Assembly (NCBI GenBank): GCA_964484285.1
Contig: CAZAEO010000046.1
Span: forward strand, 1 to 15,550
DNA length: 15,550 nucleotides
Reading direction: 5' to 3'
Source of the DNA: CAZUQP01 sp964484285
Lineage (GTDB): Bacteria; Pseudomonadota; Gammaproteobacteria; DSM-16500
This document shows positions 1-7,433 of this stretch, piece by piece. The number at the start of each line of letters is the position of its first letter. The stretch's first letter is position 1. The notes beneath the pieces are model-generated. The model had not been told where the DNA came from. It made no database searches and was given only the letters and a program-made list of their open reading frames with translations. A program made the position numbers and the translations under genes.

Positions 1-55
1 CTTCGCTTACGCTCAGGATGATTTGAAACATTTGCCATTTTTGTCGTGTACAGAG
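1..55. repeat. Fragment of a dispersed intergenic repeat, left end
   Basis: Bases 1-20 carry the core CTTCGCTTACGCTCAGGATG, which resembles a short repeat (CTTCG...CTCAGGATGA) found dispersed in many bacterial genomes. Bases 39-55 (TTTTGTCGTGTACAGAG) are an exact reverse complement of bases 15492-15508. In both places a CTGAG/CTCAG core lies outside the 17-mer at nearly the same distance (22 and 23 nt), so the two window ends look like diverged copies of one element in inverted orientation. No coding potential is visible. That it is a multi-copy genomic repeat is inferred from resemblance, because only two copies are in view. Confidence 0.5.
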
Positions 56-102
56 GCTTTTGCAGCGAGTCCATATAAGGCTCTTAGGGAAGAACGCACG
101 CA

Positions 103-708
103 ATGACAACCAAGAACAAGGAAGAAATTGATTTGGCTAGGCGCTGCTTTTTACGGCGTGCTACTACAACGGTAGGGGGGATTGGATTAGCAGCAGCCTC
201 TGTACCATTCATATCTTATTGGCTGCCCAGCAAAGACACTGAAGCATTCGCTGCACCTATTAAAGTCGACATCAGTGCAATTCAACCTAAGCAACAACTT
301 ACTATACCTTGGCGTGGCCAACCCATTTGGATCATCCGGCGCACTGAAGACATGCTAGATACGCTTCCCAAACTCATTCAACAACTGCGTGATCCTGATT
401 CAAAAGAAGATCAACAACCTGCTTATGCCAAAAATGAGTATCGCTCTATTAAACCAGAATGGTATATCGCCATTGGTGTCTGCACGCATCTAGGCTGTAT
501 TCCCAATTACCGTCCGGATCCCGGTGGCATTTCACCTGAGTGGTTAGGTGGATTTTATTGTCCTTGTCATGGCTCAAGTTATGATTTAGCGGGAAGAGTT
601 TACAAAGGTGTTCCAGCCCCTCTTAATTTAAAAATACCGCGTTATATGTATTTGAGTGATACGGAAATCCTCATTGGACAAGATGAACAAGGCGTTGAAG
701 GGACCTAA
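103..708 (+). CDS. petA: Ubiquinol-cytochrome c reductase, Rieske iron-sulfur subunit
   Basis: This is the Rieske [2Fe-2S] subunit of the cytochrome bc1 complex. It takes the first electron from ubiquinol at the Qo site and carries it to cytochrome c1 on the periplasmic face. The 201-residue protein starts with a Tat-type N-terminus (RRCFLRR at residues 13-19, then a Gly/Ala-rich hydrophobic stretch to about residue 40), which serves as uncleaved anchor in this family. Both cluster boxes are intact: CTHLGC at 127-132 (Cys127, His129, Cys132) and CPCHGSSY at 153-160 (Cys153, Cys155, His156 and the potential-tuning Ser/Tyr). Length is normal for proteobacteria. A GGGAAGAA stretch 8-15 bases before the ATG is a plausible ribosome site. 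petB follows after two bases. The start is the first ATG and fits the Tat motif. Confidence 0.97.
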   Translation: MTTKNKEEIDLARRCFLRRATTTVGGIGLAAASVPFISYWLPSKDTEAFAAPIKVDISAIQPKQQLTIPWRGQPIWIIRRTEDMLDTLPKLIQQLRDPDSKEDQQPAYAKNEYRSIKPEWYIAIGVCTHLGCIPNYRPDPGGISPEWLGGFYCPCHGSSYDLAGRVYKGVPAPLNLKIPRYMYLSDTEILIGQDEQGVEGT

Positions 709-710
709 AA

Positions 711-1940
711 ATGACAAAACAGGGATGGTCATATCAATTACGAAGCTGGTTAGAAGTGCGATTTCCTCTGCGCGAATTTTCTAAAAAACATTTGACGGGT
801 TATTATGCACCGAAAAATTTTAACTTTTGGTATTACTTTGGTTCCTTTTCACTCCTTGTTTTATTCATTCAAATCATCACTGGTATCTGGTTAGCAATGG
901 AATATACGCCAACCCATGATGGTGCGTTTGCTTCAGTACAACACATCATGCGTGATGTACGCTATGGTTGGTTATTGCGTTTTATGCATACGACTGGGGC
1001 ATCTGCATTTTTTGTCGTGGTTTATTTGCATATGTATCGCGGTTTAATTTATGGTTCTTATCAAAAACCGCGAGAATTAATATGGTTAATTGGAATGTTG
1101 ATCTATATTACATTATTATTTGAAGCGTTTACTGGCTACGTATTACCGTGGGGGCAGATGTCCTACTGGGGCGCAGCAGTCATCACATCGTTTGCCAGCG
1201 CCATTCCTTTGATTGGTAAATATCTGGTAGTATGGCTGCGTGGTGATTTTACTGTGTCAGGGGTTACGTTACACCGCTTTTTTTCGTTACATGTGACAGC
1301 CGTGCCTCTTTTATTACTCTTATTAGTATTTTTACATCTCGTTGCATTGCACTATGTCGGTTCAAATAATCCAGATGGCATTAATATCAAAGACAAAAAA
1401 GATTCTGCTGGTCGCCCATTAGACGGTATTCCATTTCACCCTTATTACACTGTAAAAGATTTAGTAGGTGTAGTGGTGTTTTTATTAATATTTTCTTGGG
1501 TATTATTCTACGCGCCTAAAATGGGAGGATATTTTCTTGAACCTGATAATTATGTTCCTGCCAATCCATTACAAACACCCGAACATATTGCGCCCGTTTG
1601 GTACATGACGCCTTTTTATGCGATATTACGCGCGGTCCCAAATAAATTTTTAGGTTTAATGGCGATGGCAGCTGCGATCGCTTTAATGTTTGTTTTGCCC
1701 TGGTTAGATCGCAGTCGTGTGCGCTCTATTCGCTACAAAGGTGTATGGTCTAAATTAGCCATTGCGCTATTTGTTGTGAGCTTTACTGGGCTTGGTTATC
1801 TTGGCATCGAACCTGTATCACCCTTGCGTTCATTCATGGCGCAAGTATTTTCTGTAGGTTATTTTTTATTTTTTCTGGCAATGCCCATTTATACTGCGTA
1901 TGAAAAAACCACATTGCCTCCAGAACGAGCAACTCAATGA
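711..1940 (+). CDS. petB: Cytochrome b subunit of the bc1 complex
   Basis: This is the membrane core of the bc1 complex. It holds hemes bL and bH and the Qo and Qi quinone sites. The protein has 409 residues and about eight transmembrane helices. The heme ligands are seen as His93 and His107 (14 apart) and His194 and His209 (15 apart). The second spacing is one residue longer than in alphaproteobacterial and mitochondrial cytochrome b. The Qo loop reads PVWY at 295-298 in place of the classic PEWY, a substitution I associate with beta/gammaproteobacterial enzymes. The GSNNPDG motif (217-223) and a full-length C-terminal helix set are present, so this is the fused b type, not a split b6/subunit IV. 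It lies two bases after petA, and its stop overlaps the petC start (ATGA). Confidence 0.97.
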   Translation: MTKQGWSYQLRSWLEVRFPLREFSKKHLTGYYAPKNFNFWYYFGSFSLLVLFIQIITGIWLAMEYTPTHDGAFASVQHIMRDVRYGWLLRFMHTTGASAFFVVVYLHMYRGLIYGSYQKPRELIWLIGMLIYITLLFEAFTGYVLPWGQMSYWGAAVITSFASAIPLIGKYLVVWLRGDFTVSGVTLHRFFSLHVTAVPLLLLLLVFLHLVALHYVGSNNPDGINIKDKKDSAGRPLDGIPFHPYYTVKDLVGVVVFLLIFSWVLFYAPKMGGYFLEPDNYVPANPLQTPEHIAPVWYMTPFYAILRAVPNKFLGLMAMAAAIALMFVLPWLDRSRVRSIRYKGVWSKLAIALFVVSFTGLGYLGIEPVSPLRSFMAQVFSVGYFLFFLAMPIYTAYEKTTLPPERATQ

Positions 1941-2629
1941 AAAATTATTTCATTTTATTTTTATTATTTTTTAGCGGATTTGTGATAGCCAGCGGACCTG
2001 AAATCGAACTGGATAAAACACCTATTAATTTGCATGATATGCAATCTATAAAACGTGGCGCAACATTTTTTGCAACAAATTGCATGATGTGCCATACGAT
2101 GGTGTATCTACGTTATAATCAACTAGCCCAACAAGCAGGCATTACGTATGATAAAATGCCTATCCATGTAAAAAATTGGCCGCTGAATGTTGTCCCCCCT
2201 GATTTATCACTAGAAACGGATGTACGTGGTGTTGATTGGGTTTATACTTATTTACATAGTTTTTATATTGATCCTACTCGCCCAACTGGGTTTAATAACT
2301 TACTTTTACCTAACACAGCCATGGCGGGAATACTTGCGGCCTATCAAGGTCAGCAAGTTTTAATTAAAACACCCTACGCTTCACAACACATAGTAGATCA
2401 TCATTTACAATGGTATGATCTAATTGAATTGCAATCACAAGGATCCATGACAGCCACGGAATTTGATGCCACGATGACTGATGTCGTCAATTTTCTCGCT
2501 TTCGCAGCAGCGCCTTATTATATGGAACAAACTTATTTGGGTTACTGGGTCATTGGATTTTTATTATTGCTGCTCGTATTAGTTTATTTATTGAAAAAAG
2601 AATATTGGAAAGATATTAATCGTGAATAA
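1937..2629 (+). CDS. petC: Cytochrome c1 subunit of the bc1 complex
   Basis: This is the membrane-anchored c-type cytochrome that accepts electrons from the Rieske protein and reduces soluble cytochrome c or the oxidase. The 230 residues begin with a Sec signal peptide (hydrophobic residues 4-18, likely cleavage near ASG). Heme attachment is CMMCH (Cys49, Cys52, His53). The family block PPDLSL is at 87-92 and DPTRPTGFNN at 112-121. The sixth heme ligand is probably Met129 in TAMAG, where most relatives have GMPHVL, so the ligand is kept but its surroundings differ. A single C-terminal helix (about 202-219) followed by Lys/Glu-rich residues anchors it to the inner membrane. The start overlaps the petB stop by four bases, which implies translational coupling. 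Confidence 0.96.
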   Translation: MKNYFILFLLFFSGFVIASGPEIELDKTPINLHDMQSIKRGATFFATNCMMCHTMVYLRYNQLAQQAGITYDKMPIHVKNWPLNVVPPDLSLETDVRGVDWVYTYLHSFYIDPTRPTGFNNLLLPNTAMAGILAAYQGQQVLIKTPYASQHIVDHHLQWYDLIELQSQGSMTATEFDATMTDVVNFLAFAAAPYYMEQTYLGYWVIGFLLLLLVLVYLLKKEYWKDINRE

Positions 2630-3176
2630 ATTTCCTAATGCGCTGAGGAATTATTTTCGCGCGCTAAATCAACTGCAAGAATATATATTCTCCTCTTATG
2701 GTAAAAAAAAATCAATTATCGAGGAAAATGATTCCATGCAAAAAATTCATCTCGCCCGTGTTAATTTATTCATTTCTATGAAAAAAATCCGCGCCCTCTT
2801 TCGTAGGAAAAAACAGAATCATTCTATATTAAATAAAATTGAAAATTTGTATGAGATTATTTTTTCTTTAAACAATCTTAACTTGCGAGTAAATGACAAT
2901 GCTTTATTTGAAATATGTTCTGCAGAAATGCAGAAAATAGCACGCTACATTACCTATTCTTTACAAGCATTTCAATCTGCACAAATTGAACAAGCTTTTC
3001 ATTTCATAAAAGAATTATCACTATCTATTGATGAATTTACCAAATTATATCTCGACATGCTGCAAGTAATTTCACGTGAACCGATTGTTTTTTTATTCTT
3101 TATTCAGGATGTAACAGCGCTGCGAGATGAAATGAAATTTCTTGGTATGGATCTACAAAATGCTATCCTTTGTTAA
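2622..3176 (+). CDS. Uncharacterised helical protein, possible FUSC linker region
   Basis: I do not recognise this 184-residue protein with certainty. It is predicted soluble and helical, rich in Lys, Leu and Phe, with a basic patch (RRKKQ) near residues 61-65. It lacks an obvious signal peptide or membrane segment. It resembles the cytoplasmic linker of FUSC/YccS-type membrane proteins, and the next gene looks like a FUSC membrane module, so the pair may be two parts of one family protein. The start is a GTG that overlaps the petC stop by eight bases, so it is probably translated by coupling to petC. The A/T-rich codon use looks stronger than in petABC. In many gammaproteobacteria sspA-sspB follow petABC, so this is a different neighbour. 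The function is unknown. Confidence 0.7.
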   Translation: MNKFPNALRNYFRALNQLQEYIFSSYGKKKSIIEENDSMQKIHLARVNLFISMKKIRALFRRKKQNHSILNKIENLYEIIFSLNNLNLRVNDNALFEICSAEMQKIARYITYSLQAFQSAQIEQAFHFIKELSLSIDEFTKLYLDMLQVISREPIVFLFFIQDVTALRDEMKFLGMDLQNAILC

Positions 3177-4035
3177 AATAAATTATCATCGTCGTCATTT
3201 ATACAGTATTATTTTGGCTTTGCTAATCGCTAGCATAGTTGAACATTATTATGCAATCACCCATTGTTTTTTAATGCCTCTTACAACTCTGTATGTCATG
3301 CAAACTCCAATCGGAACCTCATTTTATCAAGGCATGCGGCGGTTAGCATTGATATTGTTCATTGCCGGATTTGCTGCGTTAATTATCACCTCAATGGATT
3401 TTTTTTATAATCTAGTACATGACATTGTTATTGGTACAGTCATTGGAATCACTGCAAATTTAATTATTTTACCTCGTCATCCGGATGTTGCGTTTCGTAA
3501 AGAAATTATTCCTATTATACAAAGTTATAATAACTATCTCCTAGTAACCATCAATCAATTAACGTTACAAACGTCAACTTCTACAAGCAACGAAAAAATT
3601 GAATATCACTTATTAAAATTACCCGATTGGGTTTACGCCTCAGGGTTCAACAGTATCTTACAAACAGGTTATCAATTTTTTTTGACACAACTAACAAATA
3701 TAAGCGATGTACTTTTTTCACTCCATCACTTTTCTCGCCATCAATACGATAAAAATCTCATTTTGCGAATTCAGTTACCTTTAACGCAATATGCAAATAG
3801 CGTAAGTCAATTTTTTTCTTCTATCATTGCTATATTGGAATTAAAAAAAATGACTCCCGAAGTGAGCGATTTATATAATGAAATACATGAAATAGAAAAA
3901 CAATTTTATACAATTGCTCCATCTAATTTAGAATTATTAGAAATGCAACAAGATTATTTATATTTAGCTGCATTCATTCATTGTCTGAAAGATTTACGAT
4001 ATTTATTACTAAAGCTGGCTGATGCTTTAACCTAA
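3160..4035 (+). CDS. FUSC-like inner membrane protein, C-terminal-type module
   Basis: This protein of about 291 residues has a hydrophobic N-terminal half: helices roughly at residues 14-33, 35-50, 60-77 and 83-102 counted from the ATG at 3160. A helical cytoplasmic half follows. The pattern of a basic start (NYHRRH), a hydrophobic helix ending before a His, a PLTTLYVMQTPIG-like segment and then more helices recalls one membrane half of the FUSC family, which includes fusaric-acid or aromatic-acid exporters and YccS. It has one half only, where full FUSC proteins have two. Starts at TTG 3142 or ATG 3160 are possible; I prefer ATG, which still overlaps the previous gene by 17 bases. Substrate and transport activity cannot be read from the sequence. 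The alternative is that both genes are remnants of one frameshifted gene. Confidence 0.65.
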   Translation: MLSFVKINYHRRHLYSIILALLIASIVEHYYAITHCFLMPLTTLYVMQTPIGTSFYQGMRRLALILFIAGFAALIITSMDFFYNLVHDIVIGTVIGITANLIILPRHPDVAFRKEIIPIIQSYNNYLLVTINQLTLQTSTSTSNEKIEYHLLKLPDWVYASGFNSILQTGYQFFLTQLTNISDVLFSLHHFSRHQYDKNLILRIQLPLTQYANSVSQFFSSIIAILELKKMTPEVSDLYNEIHEIEKQFYTIAPSNLELLEMQQDYLYLAAFIHCLKDLRYLLLKLADALT

Positions 4036-4096
4036 ATTCGGCAGTTGCAACCTGCTGCGAAGGTCTACTGCACTGAATCTAAGAATTTTTTTCCTG

Positions 4097-5134
4097 CTAT
4101 CCTTCCAACTTACCTGCTGTTTGCGGTAAAGTGTCTGTGTTAATTCTGTCTGCTGGTTTTTCACGGTGCGTTTTAGTTAATTCTTGTACTTGTTTTGCAA
4201 TTGCTTCAACATTTTTATCGCATTGTATCAATTCAAAAAACAAAGAACCTATCATAGTTGGAGTGAAAATTTGTAATATTTCTTTTTTTGGTGTTTTAGC
4301 TGCATGATGTTGTGAAAGATGGCATATCTCTAATAACTCAGGAACACTGTTGACATTAGCAAAATATTCAATTCCTTTCTGCCAAAGTAATTGTATACTT
4401 TGAGGAATGTTTGCTGCGGTAAATGCAATATGCTCTATACCTTCATTTTCAGATACGCTTAAGTAAGCTTCTTGATGAAAGTTATAAAAGGGTGCCGCTT
4501 TTAGTATCATATGCAGTTTGCCGACATTCAACCCATTTTTAGATGTCAATGATATTAATGATTGCTTTTCTCCATCCACATAAGATCTTGCTTTTGAACC
4601 AAGAATTCGAGCATAACATTCTATCCATTCTTGAATGTTTTCCTGGCGCAATGAGTAAGTGAGGTGATCAATGCCTGTCAATCCAATACCCTTAGGATTG
4701 ACAGAAGGTAATTTGGAAAAAAATGGAGAGTAGCGTGGTTGTTCATTCTGATATTCAACAAAATAAATTAAACTACTACCAATACCATAAATAGCAGGTA
4801 CTCCGTAAACATCGTCTACATCCTGCATATCACAAGACAAAGCAGCACAATTTAATGCGTGCCTATAAGCTACTTCCACATTTTGTACCCGTAATCCTAT
4901 AGCAGAAATCGCAGAACCATGCATGTCCGCATACTGCTGTGCTAAACTGTTTGATGCTTGATTAATAATAAAACGTATATCGTTCTGTTGGTAAATAACA
5001 ACATTATCTGTATGGTGAGTAGCTATAGGGGTAAAACCAAAAATATCCAGCTGCTTCGCCAACGCTTTATTGTCGTTCGTACCAAATTCAATAAAATCTA
5101 TTCCCTCTATACCTACAAAATCATCATCGCTCAT
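4097..5134 (-). CDS. hppD: 4-hydroxyphenylpyruvate dioxygenase family protein, divergent
   Basis: HPPD converts 4-hydroxyphenylpyruvate to homogentisate in tyrosine breakdown; in Legionella the enzyme (legiolysin) leads to brown pigment. The 345-residue protein has the two-module VOC layout, with an N-terminal module around 8-130 and a catalytic module from about 152. The three iron ligands are in place: His157 (GIDHLTY), His235 (GIEHIAF) and Glu301 (LFFELIQ). The LQIF glutamine is Gln288. Several features of typical HPPD are absent. There is no PLNE/QIEEF stretch before the second His, and no GFGEGNFKALFE gate helix after FELIQ; an unrelated polar tail (305-345) takes its place. Fold and metal site are therefore secure, but activity on 4-hydroxyphenylpyruvate is doubtful. 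Its ATG overlaps the stop of the cyclase gene (TAATG), with an AAGG site just upstream, so the two are co-translated. Confidence 0.8.
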   Translation of the reverse strand: MSDDDFVGIEGIDFIEFGTNDNKALAKQLDIFGFTPIATHHTDNVVIYQQNDIRFIINQASNSLAQQYADMHGSAISAIGLRVQNVEVAYRHALNCAALSCDMQDVDDVYGVPAIYGIGSSLIYFVEYQNEQPRYSPFFSKLPSVNPKGIGLTGIDHLTYSLRQENIQEWIECYARILGSKARSYVDGEKQSLISLTSKNGLNVGKLHMILKAAPFYNFHQEAYLSVSENEGIEHIAFTAANIPQSIQLLWQKGIEYFANVNSVPELLEICHLSQHHAAKTPKKEILQIFTPTMIGSLFFELIQCDKNVEAIAKQVQELTKTHREKPADRINTDTLPQTAGKLEG

Positions 5135-7314
5135 TAACCTTCTCCGTCGTTTACATAAGCTAATTCCACTTTATCGTTTAATTTAACTATCGCGCGCCAA
5201 TCGCGCATATGTTCTTTCGAAGCAAATGCACGACATCGTTCAACATAAAGTAAAAATGTTTTATCGGTCGGGATAATTTCAAGACAACGTTCAAACGCAT
5301 TAAGCGCTTTTGCAAATTCTTGCTCCTGAAAATATTGAATGGCTGTTTGATAAATAGGGTGCGTTTTCAATTTCTTCTCAATCAATTCAAATGGATCACC
5401 ATCAAATACTTCATATAGCTTAATACTTTGACTCTTGCCTTTTACCCTAATGTGATCAAGATAACGAATCTTAAATTCATCTTTTTTAGTAAAAGTATCT
5501 ATCGCCTGTCCAGAAATAATAACATGCGTTCCATAAATCTTATTTAGATTTTCTAAACGAGAAGATGCATTCACTGTATCACTGATCACCGTGCTATCCA
5601 TTCGTTCTTGCTCACCTATTGTACCCACCATCAAACTTCCGTAATGAATTCCCATGCCCATTTCAATTTTATCAACACTACTTTGATTAATTCGATGTAA
5701 TAACTTAATCACATCAACCGCCGTATGAACCGCATTTTCTGCTGAGCCTTCATACAATGCCAAAATCGCATCGCCAATGTATTTATCAATCAGACCATCG
5801 TGCTGCCGCACAATAGGCGCTATTTGGTTGAGATAACCATTAATAAATGCAAAACTTTCTGATGGCGATTTCTTTTCTAATAAAGTAGTGAAATTTCTTA
5901 AATCAGCAAATAACACCGTCATGTTTTTTTCAGTTTGATCCCCTAGATGAATATCTAAAATACTTTTCTTCCTTAATAATTCTAAGAAGCGGCGTGGGAA
6001 AAAGCGCGCATACGCTTTAACCAAACGCTGTTTATCACGCAAGGCGCGTTCTTGTAATTTAGAATTCAAATCTTTTTGTTTAATCACTTCACGTTGTGTT
6101 TTAATTTGTTCTTCTTGAATCAAGTTAAAACGCACTGCTAGCGCAATCGCTTGCAGGATCATATCAATGTCTAAACCGAATTGTGGCAGCCTAAAGAAAA
6201 AAGCATTGGGAGCAATGAATCGATAATAGGCTGCTAAATGAAATAACGATGCAGCCATGATGGCTATCATACCTGCCAAATAATATTGCGCAGGCTTATA
6301 TCCTTTCAATACCACCATAACTGCCGCAATAGATGTCAAGACAAAAGAAAAATTAATGTAGTAGGTAACTATCAACACCTCTGTAAGTGCAATATAACCA
6401 TTTCCAAAAGACGGCAAAAAAGCCGCTATAGTGCAAGGTATAGCAAGAAATAATTGCGCATTCAGGACAAAATTTATTTTAGGAACAAAATATTTCGTGC
6501 GCAAAATATTTTTTGCAAATAGAATATAAACAAAACCCACCTCTACCATGACAAATCGATAAAAATGTAAATAAAACCAATTGTTCAGCACAATATTAGG
6601 CAATCTATTAAAAAAACCATCCATAAAAATATAGGCAAGCAGACCAGAAAAAACAAAAGCGATATATAACAAATAACTTTTATCGCGCAAGAAAAGGTAA
6701 ATAAAGAACGAATGCAAAACTAAAGCTAGGGCTATGCCATATTGAATGCCTATTAGAAAAAATAAATCGATTTGATTAAGCAAATGAAAACTTGGTTTTA
6801 TCAATTGGAAAGACGTTTGCAGCCATCCTTCTGAATAATTATGCATGTAATAGGTTTGCGAACTGTGTGCATAAAAAGTTAAAGGAAATAATGATACATG
6901 CAACGCTTTAGGAAGAAGCTTTAATTTTACGAGACCTTGTTTTGTTTCTTGATATAATTCCCAATCTGTATAAGGATTAGGAAAATCAGTTGTTAAGAAT
7001 AAATGCACATCATTCGGTGTATGATTATCGATGCGAAATCGTAACCAGACACTCTGATCATAATTCTTCGGGGATCGTTGTTCAGCAAAATTATACGGAA
7101 CAAACTGTGATGAAAATGAGGGCGTAGTCACATCTTGCAAGGTTAATTGATGAGACCTGTCTACGTACATCTCCATGTGACTAGCCAGATTATAATTATC
7201 AGGCTTATCTTGGGTAATCATCAGAGGAGAAACCACAGAAGTAGACGGTACGACTGCTGCCATCGTTATTTGCGCAGTAAATAAAATTAAGCATAAGAAA
7301 AAGATAATTCTCAT
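5134..7314 (-). CDS. Adenylate/guanylate cyclase with 7TMR-DISM sensor and TPR
   Basis: This is an inner-membrane class III nucleotidyl cyclase, probably making cAMP from ATP in response to a periplasmic ligand. The 726 residues run as follows: signal peptide (1-20), periplasmic beta-rich 7TMR-DISM extracellular-2-type domain (about 45-175), seven transmembrane helices (about 183-398), coiled-coil linker (about 400-435), cyclase domain (about 460-640) and a TPR-like pair of helices (about 653-697). Both metal aspartates are present, Asp471 (LFADLRNFT) and Asp515 (KYIGDAI). So are Lys511, Thr575/Asp579, and the transition-state Asn582 and Arg586 (TVNASSR). Lys511 with Thr/Asp favours ATP over GTP, though this is inferred. 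The ATG has no well-spaced ribosome site of its own; an AGGA serves a two-codon minigene that overlaps it. It is the first gene of a unit with the HPPD-like gene. Confidence 0.9.
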   Translation of the reverse strand: MRIIFFLCLILFTAQITMAAVVPSTSVVSPLMITQDKPDNYNLASHMEMYVDRSHQLTLQDVTTPSFSSQFVPYNFAEQRSPKNYDQSVWLRFRIDNHTPNDVHLFLTTDFPNPYTDWELYQETKQGLVKLKLLPKALHVSLFPLTFYAHSSQTYYMHNYSEGWLQTSFQLIKPSFHLLNQIDLFFLIGIQYGIALALVLHSFFIYLFLRDKSYLLYIAFVFSGLLAYIFMDGFFNRLPNIVLNNWFYLHFYRFVMVEVGFVYILFAKNILRTKYFVPKINFVLNAQLFLAIPCTIAAFLPSFGNGYIALTEVLIVTYYINFSFVLTSIAAVMVVLKGYKPAQYYLAGMIAIMAASLFHLAAYYRFIAPNAFFFRLPQFGLDIDMILQAIALAVRFNLIQEEQIKTQREVIKQKDLNSKLQERALRDKQRLVKAYARFFPRRFLELLRKKSILDIHLGDQTEKNMTVLFADLRNFTTLLEKKSPSESFAFINGYLNQIAPIVRQHDGLIDKYIGDAILALYEGSAENAVHTAVDVIKLLHRINQSSVDKIEMGMGIHYGSLMVGTIGEQERMDSTVISDTVNASSRLENLNKIYGTHVIISGQAIDTFTKKDEFKIRYLDHIRVKGKSQSIKLYEVFDGDPFELIEKKLKTHPIYQTAIQYFQEQEFAKALNAFERCLEIIPTDKTFLLYVERCRAFASKEHMRDWRAIVKLNDKVELAYVNDGEG

Positions 7315-7322
7315 TATTTCAT
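7314..7322 (-). other. Two-codon minigene ATG-AAA-TAA overlapping cyclase start
   Basis: On the minus strand ATG AAA TAA ends in TAATG, sharing its last A with the cyclase start codon. An AGGA at 7332-7329 lies six bases before the minigene ATG, a good spacing, but 14 bases before the cyclase ATG, which is too far for normal initiation. Ribosomes may therefore load on the minigene and restart on the cyclase. The sequence arrangement is seen directly; translation of the minigene is inferred. Confidence 0.35.
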
Positions 7323-7342
7323 TTTAAATCCTGAATAAACAC

Positions 7343-7371
7343 ATAAACCTTCTTTATTAAAGAAGGTTTAT
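7343..7371 (-). terminator. Perfect 13-bp hairpin between fadL-like and cyclase genes
   Basis: The arms at 7343-7355 and 7359-7371 (ATAAACCTTCTTT and its exact reverse complement) are separated by a three-base loop. It lies 63 bases after the stop of the FadL-type gene and 29 bases before the cyclase start. Read on the minus strand, the stem ends in GGTTTAT and is followed by GTGTTTATT. This is T-rich but not a clean T run, so it could be a weak terminator for the porin gene, an mRNA stabiliser, or a regulatory stem in the cyclase leader. The stem is certain; its role is not. Confidence 0.45.
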
Positions 7372-7388
7372 ACCCATATATGGGTATA
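7369..7388. promoter_or_regulatory. 20-bp perfect palindrome, candidate operator
   Basis: TATACCCATATATGGGTATA is identical on both strands over all 20 bases and centred 65 bases upstream of the cyclase ATG. Such symmetry with a GC triplet on each side (CCC/GGG) of an AT core is typical of dimeric regulator sites. It shares three bases with the adjoining 13-bp hairpin, so in RNA the two stems would compete or stack. No second copy was noticed in the window. Assignment to any regulator family is not possible from sequence. Confidence 0.4.
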
Positions 7389-7433
7389 TATCTCTGAAAA
7401 TTTTTCATTTTTCTATCATATATAGAGCGCTTT

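Noticed and set aside
74..79. TATAAG as a -10 box for petABC
   Set aside because: No acceptable -35 hexamer at 16-18 bases upstream, and the position relative to the start is unremarkable.
4036..4096. Possible terminator between the convergent FUSC-like and HPPD-like genes (T7 at 4086-4092)
   Set aside because: The only stem before the T run is GCAGT/ACTGC with a 21-base loop and an interrupted outer part, too weak to call.
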